From Natrinema sp. DC36 (GTDB taxonomy: Archaea > Halobacteriota > Halobacteria > Halobacteriales > Natrialbaceae), in contig NZ_CP084472.1 of assembly GCF_020405225.1 (NCBI RefSeq), forward strand, positions 62,001 through 126,000: a stretch of DNA of 64,000 nucleotides, read 5' to 3'. Under the pieces are notes generated by a model. The model searched no databases and was not told where the DNA came from. It saw only the letters and a list, made by a program, of their open reading frames with translations. A program made the translations under genes and the position numbers. The first letter of the stretch is position 1, and each line of letters begins with the position of its first letter. Below are positions 41,138 through 50,058 of the stretch, piece by piece.

Positions 41138-41266
41138 ACGGCAGTGGACGGTCGCTCGGGCTCGAGCAGCGTCTATTCTCGGCAGCTGTTCCTGTGAGTA
41201 ACTCGAAAGAGAAGTAAAACACAACACTCGTGCACAGTTCACAGGATCCTTGCTAACTTTCCTCAC

Positions 41267-41274
41267 CTTTATTA
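41267..41274 (+). promoter_or_regulatory. TATA box of the liv operon
   Basis: CTTTATTA predicts a transcription start near 41298, giving a leader of about 26 nt before the ATG of the binding protein, longer than for the other genes here. Confidence 0.5.
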
Positions 41275-41323
41275 CGGGTGACTCAAAACTGGAGAGTGAG
41301 AATCGGTAACTCACTGATACACA

Positions 41324-42667
41324 ATGGCTAACGAAGATAATAATAATCGCAACTCGGGTAGGAATGGTAAGGGATCACTCGGACGCCGAACGTTTCTCGG
41401 AGCGGCCGGTGCCGTGACGACGACGCTGGCCGGCTGCCTCGGCGGTGTCGGGGGTGGCGGCGACGACGGAACGCTGAAGATTGGACATCTCGCACCGACC
41501 GGCCTGTCGATGGGGAAGGGGTCGGAGCGAAGCGCCGAAATCGCCGTCGAGGAACTGAAAGAGGGCGACGGCGTGCTCGATCAAGAGATCGAACTGATCA
41601 ACGAGAACACCGAACAGTCGGTCAGCACGACGACGCCGATCGTCGAGCGGATGATCAACAAGCAGAACGTCGACGTGATCGTGGGGACGTTCAGCAGCGA
41701 GGTCACCCAAGCGATCATCGATCAGCCGATCGCGGACAGCACCGTTCCGTTCCTCATCACCGGGTCGGCGGACTCGAGTACGCTGAAAGACACGGTCAAC
41801 GAGGACTACGATAAGTACAAGAACATCTTCCGAACGGGCCCGATCAACTCCGAACTGCAGGCCGAAGCGATCGCCGACTACGCCGAGTATCTCAACGAAT
41901 TACACGGCTGGACGGACTTCGCACATCTACCCGAAGAAGCGGCTTGGACGAAGCCGTTCCGCGATCTGCTTCCGGGCTATCTCGAGGACCGCGGTCTCAA
42001 CCTCGTCTACGAAGAGGTGCCGAGCGCGGACACCTCGAACTTCACGCCGTTCCTCGACGGGATCGAAGACGCCGGTGCGGACGCAGTGATCCGGTTCTTC
42101 GCGAAAGGCGGACGGGGACAGCTCCTCAAGGACTGGGCCGGGAACTATCCGTTCGCTCTCGAGGGCGTTCACGTCGCATCGATGTCGCCCCAGTTCTGGG
42201 ATCAGTCGAACGGCGGCTGTATCTTCGAGACGACCTCCCAGTCCGGCGGCGGGGGGGTCGGCCCGATAACGGACAAGACGATGGACTTCGTCGACAAGTA
42301 CGAGGAGAAGTACGGCGACGGGGAGCCACCGAGCAAGCCGATGTACATGGGATTCAACACCTACGACGCGATCCATTTCTACAGCAAGGTCGCCGAGGAG
42401 GCCGGGACTGTCAACCACAGTGATAACCTCGATGATATCGTCGACGCCATGCTGAGCGTCGAACACACCGGCGCAGCGACGGATCTCTCCCTCTATGGGA
42501 CGGACTCGGAGTATCCCCACGACGTCAAGGAGACGCGAAACGAGGAGGATAAGGTCAACTACCCGGTCACGCAGTGGCAGCCCGACGGTAACGGCGGCGG
42601 GAGTCAGCAGATCGTCTATCCGAAAGCGGACAGCACGGCAGAACACATGCCGCCATCCTGGATGTAA
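41324..42667 (+). CDS. livK: branched-chain amino-acid ABC transporter, substrate-binding lipoprotein
   Basis: 447 residues. A Tat signal (RRTFLGAAGAVTTTLAGC) with lipobox LAGC places it on the cell surface. The mature protein has the periplasmic-binding type I fold: KIGHLAPTGLSMGKGSERSA, VDVIVGTFSSEVTQAI, then FLITGSADSSTLKD and YMGFNTYDAIHF near the second lobe. The LivK/amide family binds Leu, Ile, Val, urea or short-chain amides; the ligand cannot be read. The following four genes complete the transporter with small gaps or overlaps, so all are one operon. Confidence 0.85.
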   Translation: MANEDNNNRNSGRNGKGSLGRRTFLGAAGAVTTTLAGCLGGVGGGGDDGTLKIGHLAPTGLSMGKGSERSAEIAVEELKEGDGVLDQEIELINENTEQSVSTTTPIVERMINKQNVDVIVGTFSSEVTQAIIDQPIADSTVPFLITGSADSSTLKDTVNEDYDKYKNIFRTGPINSELQAEAIADYAEYLNELHGWTDFAHLPEEAAWTKPFRDLLPGYLEDRGLNLVYEEVPSADTSNFTPFLDGIEDAGADAVIRFFAKGGRGQLLKDWAGNYPFALEGVHVASMSPQFWDQSNGGCIFETTSQSGGGGVGPITDKTMDFVDKYEEKYGDGEPPSKPMYMGFNTYDAIHFYSKVAEEAGTVNHSDNLDDIVDAMLSVEHTGAATDLSLYGTDSEYPHDVKETRNEEDKVNYPVTQWQPDGNGGGSQQIVYPKADSTAEHMPPSWM

Positions 42668-42673
42668 GACGAT

Positions 42674-43564
42674 ATGCTTGATGCAATTCTCTCGGTGCTG
42701 ATCTTGGGGGCGATGATGAGTGCGATCTATGCGCTCGTCGCCATCGGATTTACGATGATCTTCGGTGTCGGTGGTGTATTGAACCTCGCCCACGGCGGGC
42801 TGATCATGATCGGTGCGTACTCGTTCTTAGTGGTCACGTCGTCGTCGGTGTTCGGCTCGATCGCGGTCCCGACGGCACTGGGGTTCGTCGTCGCGATCGT
42901 CGTGACTGCGCTCGCATCGTACCTGCTATACGGTGGGCTTGTCCGACACATCGAGGACAACGTCGTGATCACGTTCCTCTCGACGGTCATGATCGCACTC
43001 CTCCTCACGGAACTCGTCCATCACCAATTCGGTGCGAGTCCACGGACGCTCCTCCCGATCGTAGACGGCTCGCTCAACCTCGAATGGGCCGGTACCCGGA
43101 TCAATCACATGTACATCCTCGGGTTTATCGTCTCGTGGATTTCGATCGGCCTCCTGTGGTACTACGTCAGCCGAACCGACGAGGGGCGGTCGATCCTCGC
43201 ATCGTCGATGAGCGAACGAGGCGCACAGCTAACCGGCGTCGATCTCGTGTCCGTGAAATCGCGGACGTGGTTGATCGCGGGCGCGCTGGCCGGAATCGCC
43301 GGCGTGTTCCTGGGAACGCTTCAGACGACCTCACCCAGTATGTGGCTCAATCCGCTCGCGATCGCGTTCATCATCGTCGTGATCGGCGGTATCGGCAGCA
43401 TCAAAGGTTCCGTCGTCGCCGCCTATTTCATCGGCTATCTCGAGCAGTTCACGCTCGAATTCCTCGGCACGGGATACCAGGGGATCTTCTCGCTGGTCGT
43501 CCTCGTCGCCGTCTTGCTCCTCCGACCGGAGGGGCTCTTCGGGAGGGAGTTTGCCCATGAGTAG
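42674..43564 (+). CDS. livH: branched-chain amino-acid ABC transporter permease LivH
   Basis: 296 residues, about eight membrane helices, no signal peptide. LivH hallmarks: ALVAIGFTMIFGVGGVLNLA (N-terminal GxGxxNLAHG motif, here NLAHGGLIMIG), MIALLLTELVHHQFGAS, and SMSERGAQLTGVDLVSVKSR in the cytoplasmic loop that contacts the ATPase. It starts 6 bases after the livK stop and overlaps livM by 8 bases. Confidence 0.9.
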   Translation: MLDAILSVLILGAMMSAIYALVAIGFTMIFGVGGVLNLAHGGLIMIGAYSFLVVTSSSVFGSIAVPTALGFVVAIVVTALASYLLYGGLVRHIEDNVVITFLSTVMIALLLTELVHHQFGASPRTLLPIVDGSLNLEWAGTRINHMYILGFIVSWISIGLLWYYVSRTDEGRSILASSMSERGAQLTGVDLVSVKSRTWLIAGALAGIAGVFLGTLQTTSPSMWLNPLAIAFIIVVIGGIGSIKGSVVAAYFIGYLEQFTLEFLGTGYQGIFSLVVLVAVLLLRPEGLFGREFAHE

Positions 43565-44675
43565 TAAAACAGACCGTTCGAGTGGTATCGCCGGGCGATT
43601 CAGAGGTGCCGCCGACCGATTCGGCGGTGCGGCCATTGATGGACTGAGTACCGTCACTGGTCCCCTCGATCGAGCTCTCCAGCCGCTTGCGAACATCTAC
43701 AATTGGTCGCTCGGCCGGTATTTCGGCGAGATGAACGGCCTCCAGTTCGTGGTGCTGTTCGGCTCGCTGCTTGCACTCCTGACGATCCCGTTCTGGGGGA
43801 ACTACACCTTAGTTCAGGCGACGTGGATGGCCTGCATCTGGGGCATCTTCGCGATGAGCTGGGACATCCAGAGCGGATATACCGGCTACATCAGTTTCGG
43901 TCATTCGGTGCTGTCCGGCGGGGCAGGGTACACGACCGCGATGTTGATTCACAACGTCAACCCGGAGATGCCGATGCTGATCACGGTTCCCATCTCGATT
44001 CTTGCGGCACTGGTTATCGGTCTCGCGATCGCGCTGCCGTCGCTCCGACTGAGCGGGCCGTACTTCTCGTTGATCACGTTCGTCGCCGTGCTGATCTTCA
44101 CCCGGGTGATCAACCCGCTGAGCGAGTACACTGGCGGTGAACTGGGCATCTCCGGAGTCGAAGCGGTCTACAGCACCGATCCGGTGATGCGAACCTACGT
44201 CTTCATGATTCCGATGCTCGTGATCGCGGCCACGCTGTTGGTCGTCGCACGCTCGAACATCGGACTCGTCCTCCTGGCGATCCGTGAGAACGAGTCTGCG
44301 GTCGAAGCCGCCGGGATCAACGCGACCAAGTTCAAGATCTGGTCGTTCGTGCTCAGTTCGATACCGATGGGCATCGGCGGTGTCCTTCTCGCTCATCGAT
44401 TCGGAACCGTCGATCCCGGTACGTTCATCGCGGTCCACAACAGCATCGAGATGATCGCGATGGCAGTCGTCGGCGGGATGAGTTCGATACTCGGACCACT
44501 GGGCGGTGCCTTCCTCATCATCATGTTAGAGGACGTGATTCTCGGGGGGCTCGAGAGCGAGATCAAGTGGTCGATCCTCTGGGCGATCGTCCTGCTGATC
44601 CTCGTCTTCGCCCGCGACGGCCTGTTCCGCAAACTGTGGTACGGGCTCGAGCGGCTCGGAGGTGATCGCCGATGA
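43557..44675 (+). CDS. livM: branched-chain amino-acid ABC transporter permease LivM
   Basis: 372 residues. The membrane part starts near residue 58 (FVVLFGSLLALLTIPFWGNY) and has about ten helices. LivM motifs are GYTGYISFGHSVLSGGAGYT, LRLSGPYFSLITFVAVLIFT and LAIRENESAVEAAGINATKF (EAA-like loop). An unusual N-terminal extension of about 55 residues (SSGIAGRFRGAADRFGGAAI) precedes the first helix and could be amphipathic. The gene overlaps livH by 8 bases and livG by 4. Confidence 0.9.
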   Translation: MSSKTDRSSGIAGRFRGAADRFGGAAIDGLSTVTGPLDRALQPLANIYNWSLGRYFGEMNGLQFVVLFGSLLALLTIPFWGNYTLVQATWMACIWGIFAMSWDIQSGYTGYISFGHSVLSGGAGYTTAMLIHNVNPEMPMLITVPISILAALVIGLAIALPSLRLSGPYFSLITFVAVLIFTRVINPLSEYTGGELGISGVEAVYSTDPVMRTYVFMIPMLVIAATLLVVARSNIGLVLLAIRENESAVEAAGINATKFKIWSFVLSSIPMGIGGVLLAHRFGTVDPGTFIAVHNSIEMIAMAVVGGMSSILGPLGGAFLIIMLEDVILGGLESEIKWSILWAIVLLILVFARDGLFRKLWYGLERLGGDRR

Positions 44676-45400
44676 GCGTGCTGGAAGTCGAGAATCTTAC
44701 GAAGAAGTTCGGCGGCCTCGTCGCCGTCGACGACTTCTCGTTCGAGGTCGACAAGGGCGAAATCGTCGGCCTGATCGGCCCGAACGGCTCGGGCAAGTCC
44801 ACGGTGTTCAACTGCATCATGGGCATCTACGGCGTCACCGACGGATCGATCCGGTTCAACGGCGACGACATCACCGACGATTCGACCCACCAGGTCGTCA
44901 ACAAGGGGCTCTCGCGAGTCTCACAGGAATCGAACCCGATCGACTCGATGTCGGTCGCCGGCAACATCAAGCTGTTCACGCTCCCCAACAGCATCGTCTC
45001 GCTGCGCGGCGGTGCCACGCAGGAGGAGATCTACGAGTACGCGGCTCGTATCGACATCGAAGACGATCTCCAGGAGATGCCGGACGAACTCCCCCACGCG
45101 GACGTTCGCCGCCTCGAGATCGCCAAGGCGCTGGCGACCGAGCCCGAACTCCTGTTGCTCGACGAGCCCTTCGCCGGGATGAACCAGGCGGAGATCGGGG
45201 AGCTCGCCGCCCAGATCGAACGCTTCCGCGAGGAAGGAATGACGATGGTCGTCGTCGATCACAACATGGGCGGGCTGATGGGACTCGTCGACCGCGTCGT
45301 CGTCCTCAACAACGGCGACTTCCTCGCGTCGGGAACGCCCGAGGAGATCGCCCAGGACGACGCAGTCCAGGAGGCGTATCTCGCCGGGGAGGGACTATAA
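44672..45400 (+). CDS. livG: branched-chain amino-acid ABC transporter ATPase LivG
   Basis: 242 residues. Walker A GPNGSGKST (about 32-40), Q loop SQESNP, Walker B ELLLLDEPFAGMN with the LivG-typical FAG-M. Unusually, where the signature LSGGQ is expected, the text reads ELPHADVRRLEIAKALA, a degenerate C-loop: the LSxGxxR motif is lost, but RRLEIAKAL keeps the core. It partners LivF and shares a one-base overlap with it (TAATG). Confidence 0.85.
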   Translation: MSVLEVENLTKKFGGLVAVDDFSFEVDKGEIVGLIGPNGSGKSTVFNCIMGIYGVTDGSIRFNGDDITDDSTHQVVNKGLSRVSQESNPIDSMSVAGNIKLFTLPNSIVSLRGGATQEEIYEYAARIDIEDDLQEMPDELPHADVRRLEIAKALATEPELLLLDEPFAGMNQAEIGELAAQIERFREEGMTMVVVDHNMGGLMGLVDRVVVLNNGDFLASGTPEEIAQDDAVQEAYLAGEGL

Positions 45401-46119
45401 TGACTGATCCGATACTCGAGGTCGAAGATCTCAACGTCTACTACGGCAAGTCACACGCACTGAAGGGCGTCTCGCTGTCGATCGACGAGGGCGAGATCTA
45501 CGGCGTGATCGGCCCGAACGGGGCCGGCAAGACGACCATGCTCAACGCCATCGCCGGCTTCGTCGAATACGACGGGACGATCCGCTACGACGGAACGGAT
45601 CTCGCCACCGTGAAGCCACAGCAGATCGTCAGGGACGGCCTGATCTACTGTACCGAGGATCGGGACCTGTTCCCGTACTTCTCGGTCCACGAGAACCTGC
45701 TGATGGGTGCCCAGTTCCGAAGCGATCGCGACGAGGTCAAAGCCGACCTCGACATGGTCTACGACCTGTTCCCGCGGCTGGACGAACGCCGCGAGCAGGA
45801 GGCCGAGACCATGAGCGGCGGCGAACAGCAGATGCTCGCCGTCGGTCGCGCGCTGATGAGCGACCCCGACGTGTTGATGCTCGACGAACCGACGCTCGGG
45901 CTCGCACCGGTCATCATCCAGGATATCGGGGACGCGCTCCAGAAACTCCAGGCGGAGACCGGGCTGACGATCCTGCTCGCCGAGCAGAACTCGACGTTCG
46001 CCCTGACTCACGCGGAACGACTCTCGCTGATCGAGACCGGTGAGATCGAGCTGTCGGGGACTCACGACGAGTTCCACGACAACGAGTACGTCCGCGAAGC
46101 GTACGTCGGCGTCCACTGA
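45400..46119 (+). CDS. livF: branched-chain amino-acid ABC transporter ATPase LivF
   Basis: 239 residues. Walker A GPNGAGKTT (about 39-47), a LivF Q loop region GLIYCTEDRDLFPYFSVHEN with EDRDLF, signature TMSGGEQQMLAVGRALM, Walker B VLMLDEPTLGLAP. Its C-loop is normal, in contrast to LivG, so the LivF signature probably supplies the competent site. It ends the operon; the end of livF is followed 57 bases later by a gene on the opposite strand. Confidence 0.9.
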   Translation: MTDPILEVEDLNVYYGKSHALKGVSLSIDEGEIYGVIGPNGAGKTTMLNAIAGFVEYDGTIRYDGTDLATVKPQQIVRDGLIYCTEDRDLFPYFSVHENLLMGAQFRSDRDEVKADLDMVYDLFPRLDERREQEAETMSGGEQQMLAVGRALMSDPDVLMLDEPTLGLAPVIIQDIGDALQKLQAETGLTILLAEQNSTFALTHAERLSLIETGEIELSGTHDEFHDNEYVREAYVGVH

Positions 46120-46176
46120 GCACCGTTCTCCGTTCCGAATTTTTTCGGTGTCGAACCGACCGCCGGAGCCGCAGCG

Positions 46177-46653
46177 CTACTCGCCGGATTCGAGGCCGCC
46201 CTGAAACGCCGCGACGGCGTCGCGGAACTCGTCGGGGATTCGAGTCGGCTTCTCCGTCTCGCGGTCGACGGCGACCTGCGTGACGGTTCCATCGGCCAGG
46301 ATCTCGTCGTCACGCTTGCGTGTGGCCCGATACTCGTACTCGAGACTCGCCGTCCCGATGTCGGCGACCCGCAGTTCGTTGTCGATCACGTCCTCGAACT
46401 CCCCGCCGGTGTGGTAGTTCAGTTGCGTGTTGACGACGTGGATCTGCCAGCCGTCCTCGAGCATCCGGTCGTAGCCGTAGTCGATCGCTCGCAGGAACGC
46501 GGAGACGGCCTCGTCCTGAAAGGTGAAGTACTCGCCGTAGAAGACGATTCCCTGCTGGTCGGTTTCGGCAAAGCGGACGCGATTCTCGAAGACGGACTGG
46601 AAGGCGGGGCCGTCGGACCCGCGCTCGGAATCGCTCGTACCGTGGTCTCCCAT
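46177..46653 (-). CDS. YbgC/FadM-type acyl-CoA thioesterase
   Basis: 158 residues starting MGDHGTSDSERGSDGPAFQS. Hotdog fold: the catalytic motif RFAETDQQGIVFYGEYFTFQ contains the 4HBT/YbgC Asp and the GIVFYGEYF loop, followed by the long central helix (DEAVSAFLRAIDYGYDRMLE) and strands QIHVVNTQLNYHTGGEFED and ASLEYEYRATRK. It hydrolyses acyl-CoA thioesters; the physiological substrate is unknown. Alternative upstream starts would add an arginine-rich stretch of poor composition, so this ATG is preferred. Confidence 0.85.
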   Translation of the reverse strand: MGDHGTSDSERGSDGPAFQSVFENRVRFAETDQQGIVFYGEYFTFQDEAVSAFLRAIDYGYDRMLEDGWQIHVVNTQLNYHTGGEFEDVIDNELRVADIGTASLEYEYRATRKRDDEILADGTVTQVAVDRETEKPTRIPDEFRDAVAAFQGGLESGE

Positions 46654-46784
46654 ACCAACACGGTCGCCGCGACGAGCAAAACCGTACCGGCTACGGCAAG
46701 CGGTCGCACTCCGATCACGGTCGCCGGTCGAATCGCTGTGAATGCCTGCCGACGCGTTATGCCTCGAGCCGTCGACCACGGAAC

Positions 46785-46919
46785 ATGGTCAGAGTATCGA
46801 CGGTGGTGATGATCGTCGGCGTCGGATTGCTCCTCGTTCCGATTCCGCCGATCGCGACTGCACTGGGTATCCTGGTGGTTCTCCTCGGTATCGGTCTTCG
46901 GCTCTTCGCTAACGTGTGA
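46785..46919 (+). CDS. 44-aa single-span membrane microprotein
   Basis: 44 codons: MVRVSTVVMIVGVGLLLVPI, then PPIATALGILVVLLGIGLRL, ending FANV. Almost the whole protein is hydrophobic, with a proline break in the middle (PIPP), so one long or two short helices are possible. Similar short haloarchaeal proteins of the same plan exist. A TATA-like GCGTTATG is centred about 28 nt before the ATG. Function unknown. Confidence 0.65.
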   Translation: MVRVSTVVMIVGVGLLLVPIPPIATALGILVVLLGIGLRLFANV

Positions 46920-47058
46920 CGGCGAGAGTCGACGCCGAGTTCGGCAGTTCAGTCGGCCGAGCGACCGGTATCCGTTTCGATCACAGGAACTGTGGGATGG
47001 GTGTGAAAGCCCCGACGGTTTCCGTTCGGCTGCCGTGACTCACGGCACGGGTGAACAA

Positions 47059-47643
47059 ATGCCGGTCCTCCAATCGCTCATCGATAACGAACAGGTGAAC
47101 GCGGCGCTTGCGTGGCCGATCGTGTTCTCGATTGCCGTCGCGGCCGTCGTGACTGCCAGCCAGGGATCGTTTCTCTGGGCGGCCCTCGCGACGACGATCG
47201 TCGTCCTCGCGTTCGTGCCGACGATCGTTCGGTGGGACGCGCTGGTCATGCTCCCCTGGGAACTACTGGCCCTGGCCGCCGTCCCGATCTGGGCGCGGCT
47301 GTTCGGAACGCTCCCGATCGCCGGCTTCCTCACGGTCGCGACGATCGCGTTACTGATCACCGTCGAACTCGACGCCTACACGCCGATCGAGATGTCGCCG
47401 CGCTTCGCCGTCGCGTTCGTCGTGCTCGCGACGATGGCCGTCGCCGGGCTCTGGGTGATCGCTCAGTGGCTCTCCGATACGCTCCTCGCGACGGCGTTTC
47501 TCACGACGAAGGGAGAACTGATGTGGGATCTGGTCTACGCGACCGCGTTCGGCGGGCTCGCCGCCGCGCTCTTCGTGGTGTACTTCTATCGCCACGATAC
47601 CGCAAGTATCGGCCGCCGCGGACGCTCGGGTGATCCGTCGTGA
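47059..47643 (+). CDS. haloarchaeal membrane protein, first of a coupled pair
   Basis: 194 residues from MPVLQSLIDNEQVNAALAWP; a GTG 24 bases earlier (MTHGTGEQ) is also possible. About five membrane helices. The segment VRWDALVMLPWELLALAAVP and the end LFVVYFYRHDTASIG are notable. No characterised family recognised. Its TGA overlaps the start GTG of the next gene (GTGA), so both are translated together. Confidence 0.65.
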   Translation: MPVLQSLIDNEQVNAALAWPIVFSIAVAAVVTASQGSFLWAALATTIVVLAFVPTIVRWDALVMLPWELLALAAVPIWARLFGTLPIAGFLTVATIALLITVELDAYTPIEMSPRFAVAFVVLATMAVAGLWVIAQWLSDTLLATAFLTTKGELMWDLVYATAFGGLAAALFVVYFYRHDTASIGRRGRSGDPS

Positions 47644-48290
47644 CGGAAGACAGCGACACCGTTTTGGGGCTCTCCGAGCGCCGGTGCTGGCACGCCGTTC
47701 GAGTGATTCAGGGGCTGCTGGCGCTCGTCGTCGGCTACGCGCTCGTCACGGTCGATTTCGGTCTGGTCGTAAACGCCGGCATTCCGCTGGCTCTTACCTT
47801 CCTCCCCCGTCTCGTTCGTCGCGAGTTCGGCCACGAGATGGGGGGCGGACTCGCTCTCTGGATCGCCGCGGCGGCGTTTCTCCATGCGGTCGGCGCGCTC
47901 GGACCCTACGAACGGTTCGGCTGGTACGACTCGGTAACGCACACGGTCTCGGCGACGCTCGTCGCCGGCGTCGGCTACGCCGTCGTCGACGCGCTCGATC
48001 AGTCCGCCGAATCGGTCGACGTTCCCGGCGAATTTCGCTTCGTGTTCATCCTCATATTCGTCCTCGCGTTCGGCGTCCTCTGGGAAATCGGCGAGTTCGC
48101 CTCCGCCGGGCTGGCGAGCGTCGTCGGCGGCGAACCGGTGTTGGCCCAGTACGGGACGAGCGACATCGTCTTCGATCTCCTCTACAACGCGTTCGGTGCG
48201 CTGCTCGTCGCGCTGTGGGGGACCGGCTACTTCGACGGTGTCTCGAGGCTCGTCGGCCGTCGGGTCGACCGAAGCGACGGGACTTCGTAA
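47640..48290 (+). CDS. haloarchaeal membrane protein, second of a coupled pair
   Basis: 216 residues, GTG start. About six membrane helices. Conserved-looking polar residues sit inside or at the ends of helices: WYDSVTHTVSATLVAGVGYA, GVLWEIGEFASAGL, and FDLLYNAFGALLVALWG; the D-x3-H and D-x3-N spacing resembles that of YjdF/DUF2238-type proteins, but I am not sure. It overlaps the previous gene by 4 bases. A possible two-component membrane complex is inferred from coupling only. Confidence 0.6.
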   Translation: MTEDSDTVLGLSERRCWHAVRVIQGLLALVVGYALVTVDFGLVVNAGIPLALTFLPRLVRREFGHEMGGGLALWIAAAAFLHAVGALGPYERFGWYDSVTHTVSATLVAGVGYAVVDALDQSAESVDVPGEFRFVFILIFVLAFGVLWEIGEFASAGLASVVGGEPVLAQYGTSDIVFDLLYNAFGALLVALWGTGYFDGVSRLVGRRVDRSDGTS

Positions 48291-48352
48291 GCGTCCCGTC
48301 GGGCAACGTGGGTAGGTCCGCCCCTTTAGTCGCTCCCTCTCGAGCATCCACT

Positions 48353-49693
48353 ATGCCTTCACCCCCTCGCGTCATCGTCGTCGGCGGTGGCCTCGCCGGT
48401 CTCGTCGCCGCCCGTCACCTCGCCGGCGGCGGCATCGACGTCGCTGTACTCGAGCGCCGCGACACGGTCGGCGGCCGCGTCCGAACGCTCGAGCGGGACG
48501 GCTACCGATTCGATCGCGGCTTCCAGGTGCTGTTCACCGGCTATCCCGCGGTACAGCGGGAACTCGACCGCGAGGCGCTCGAGTTGCGCCGGTTCGCACC
48601 GGGTGCCACCGTCGCCGGTCCCGACGGCCGGTCGACGCTCGCGGATCCGCTCCGCGAGCCCGAGACGATCCCCGCGACGCTGTCAAGCCCGTCCGTCTCC
48701 GTCGGTGACGCGCTACGAGTCGCCCGGCTCTGGTGGGACCTCCGGCGAACCGATCCATCGGCGTTGTTCGCCGGCCATGACGCGACCATCGACGCGTTCC
48801 TCCGCGAGCGCGGCTTCTCGAGGCGATTCGTCGAGGACTTTCTCGCCCCCTTCTACGGCGGGATCACCCTCGATCGCTCGCTGTCGACCTCGAGCCGCGT
48901 CTTCGAGTACACCTTCAAGACGCTCGCGGCGGGCGAAATCGCCGTTCCCGCAGCGGGGATGGAAGCGATCCCGACGCAGCTCGCCGACCGCGTTCGCGAG
49001 GTCGACGGTCGGATCGAGACCGGGGTCACGGTCGAGTCGGTCTCGGGGGCTGCCGGAGACTCGAGCGGTGTCGGCGGGCGCGGATCGGACGAGAGCGTCG
49101 GCGGACGCAGATCGGATGCGGGCGTCACGGTCGAGACCGACGCCGGAACCGTCGCGGCCGACGCGGTCGTCGTCTCGACCGATCCGCCGTCCGCTCGCGA
49201 GTTGACTGGCGTCGACGCGATCCCCACCGACGCGCGCGGCTGTGTCACCCAGTACTACTCGCTGCCGGCCGGTATCGACCTCGAGACGGGTCGCCGGCTG
49301 CTACTGAACGCGACCGAGCAGGGGCCGAACCACGTCGTGCCCCACAGCGCGGTCGCGCCGGCGTCCGCTCCCGGTAATGTGACCCTCATCAGCGCGACCT
49401 ATCTCGGCGAGCGGACGGAGCGCGATGAGGAACTCGCTGCGCTGACGCGACGGACGCTCGAGTCGTGGTATCCGGATCGGCGGTTCGACGGGCTCGAGAC
49501 GGTGCACACCGCGCGGGTTCCGTTCGCTCAGTTCGCACAGCCGCCCGGGTTTTTCGAGGGGCTGCCGGACGCCCGCGATCCCGCGGGGCCGGTCTATCTC
49601 GCGGGTGATTCCACGCGATGGTCGTCCATTCAGGGTGCGATGGAGAGCGGCCGACAGGCTGCGAAGGCGGTCATCGACGATCTGTCGGGATGA
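48353..49693 (+). CDS. FAD-dependent oxidoreductase, amine-oxidase/phytoene-desaturase type
   Basis: 446 residues. FAD Rossmann motif VVGGGLAGLVAARHLAGGG at residues 9-27, then VLERRDTVGGRVRTLE with the second glycine-rich box. Near the C-terminus the family motif VYLAGDSTRWSSIQGAMESG closes the FAD site. The middle (APFYGGITLDRSLSTSSRVF) belongs to the substrate domain. Haloarchaeal relatives are labelled as carotenoid-like or amine oxidoreductases. No carotenoid gene is nearby, so the substrate is open. A Gly/Ser/Asp-rich loop (SSGVGGRGSDESVGGRRSD) in the middle looks like an inserted disordered segment. TATA-like CTTTAGT at -27. Confidence 0.85.
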   Translation: MPSPPRVIVVGGGLAGLVAARHLAGGGIDVAVLERRDTVGGRVRTLERDGYRFDRGFQVLFTGYPAVQRELDREALELRRFAPGATVAGPDGRSTLADPLREPETIPATLSSPSVSVGDALRVARLWWDLRRTDPSALFAGHDATIDAFLRERGFSRRFVEDFLAPFYGGITLDRSLSTSSRVFEYTFKTLAAGEIAVPAAGMEAIPTQLADRVREVDGRIETGVTVESVSGAAGDSSGVGGRGSDESVGGRRSDAGVTVETDAGTVAADAVVVSTDPPSARELTGVDAIPTDARGCVTQYYSLPAGIDLETGRRLLLNATEQGPNHVVPHSAVAPASAPGNVTLISATYLGERTERDEELAALTRRTLESWYPDRRFDGLETVHTARVPFAQFAQPPGFFEGLPDARDPAGPVYLAGDSTRWSSIQGAMESGRQAAKAVIDDLSG

Positions 49694-50058
49694 GTCGTTT
49701 TTCTGAGTCGTGATACGGTCACTCGAGTCGTTCGTGCATTTAGTAGATGTGTGGAACGGAACGGTGGGTTTTGATGGGGCTGTACGAAACGAAGCGTCCT
49801 GCGATCGTGGCAACAGGGAATAGCCACACCCTCCCCAACCGATTCGTTCGCGCCTCGCGGCGCTCACTCATCCCTCGCACGGCTTCGGACCCCGGTTCAC
49901 AGGTGGTTCGCGGCTCCCTGCGGTCACCGCTCACACTATCGAGGCCGTCACTTCGTTCAGGCCTCGCAGTTCACCGCGGTCCAGCGCGCGCCACCGCATG
50001 TCGGTTGGCCGATCTGGTGTGAGACGTGTTTTCCCTCTATCGAACACGAAGACGGCGA
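49694..50058. other. intergenic region with repeat-like, non-coding DNA
   Basis: About 365 bases between convergent genes. It contains CGAGGCC/GGCCTCG as an inverted repeat (about 49939-49965). The text around 49827-49990 (CCCTCCCCAACCGATTCG onwards) reads like GC-rich spacer sequence seen in many haloarchaeal intergenic regions. Both strands carry open frames of about 65-90 codons, but they are rich in R, S, T and P and overlap each other, so I do not call genes. Confidence 0.4.

Noticed and set aside
44662-45399. N-terminal extension fused to LivF
   Set aside because: The open frame continues upstream of the LivF ATG, but that part is the out-of-frame mirror of livG, and the TAATG junction gives a natural start.
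49747-50022. Possible 91-aa gene after the FAD oxidoreductase
   Set aside because: The frame overlaps an equally open frame on the other strand and has an R/S/P/T-rich, non-acidic composition.
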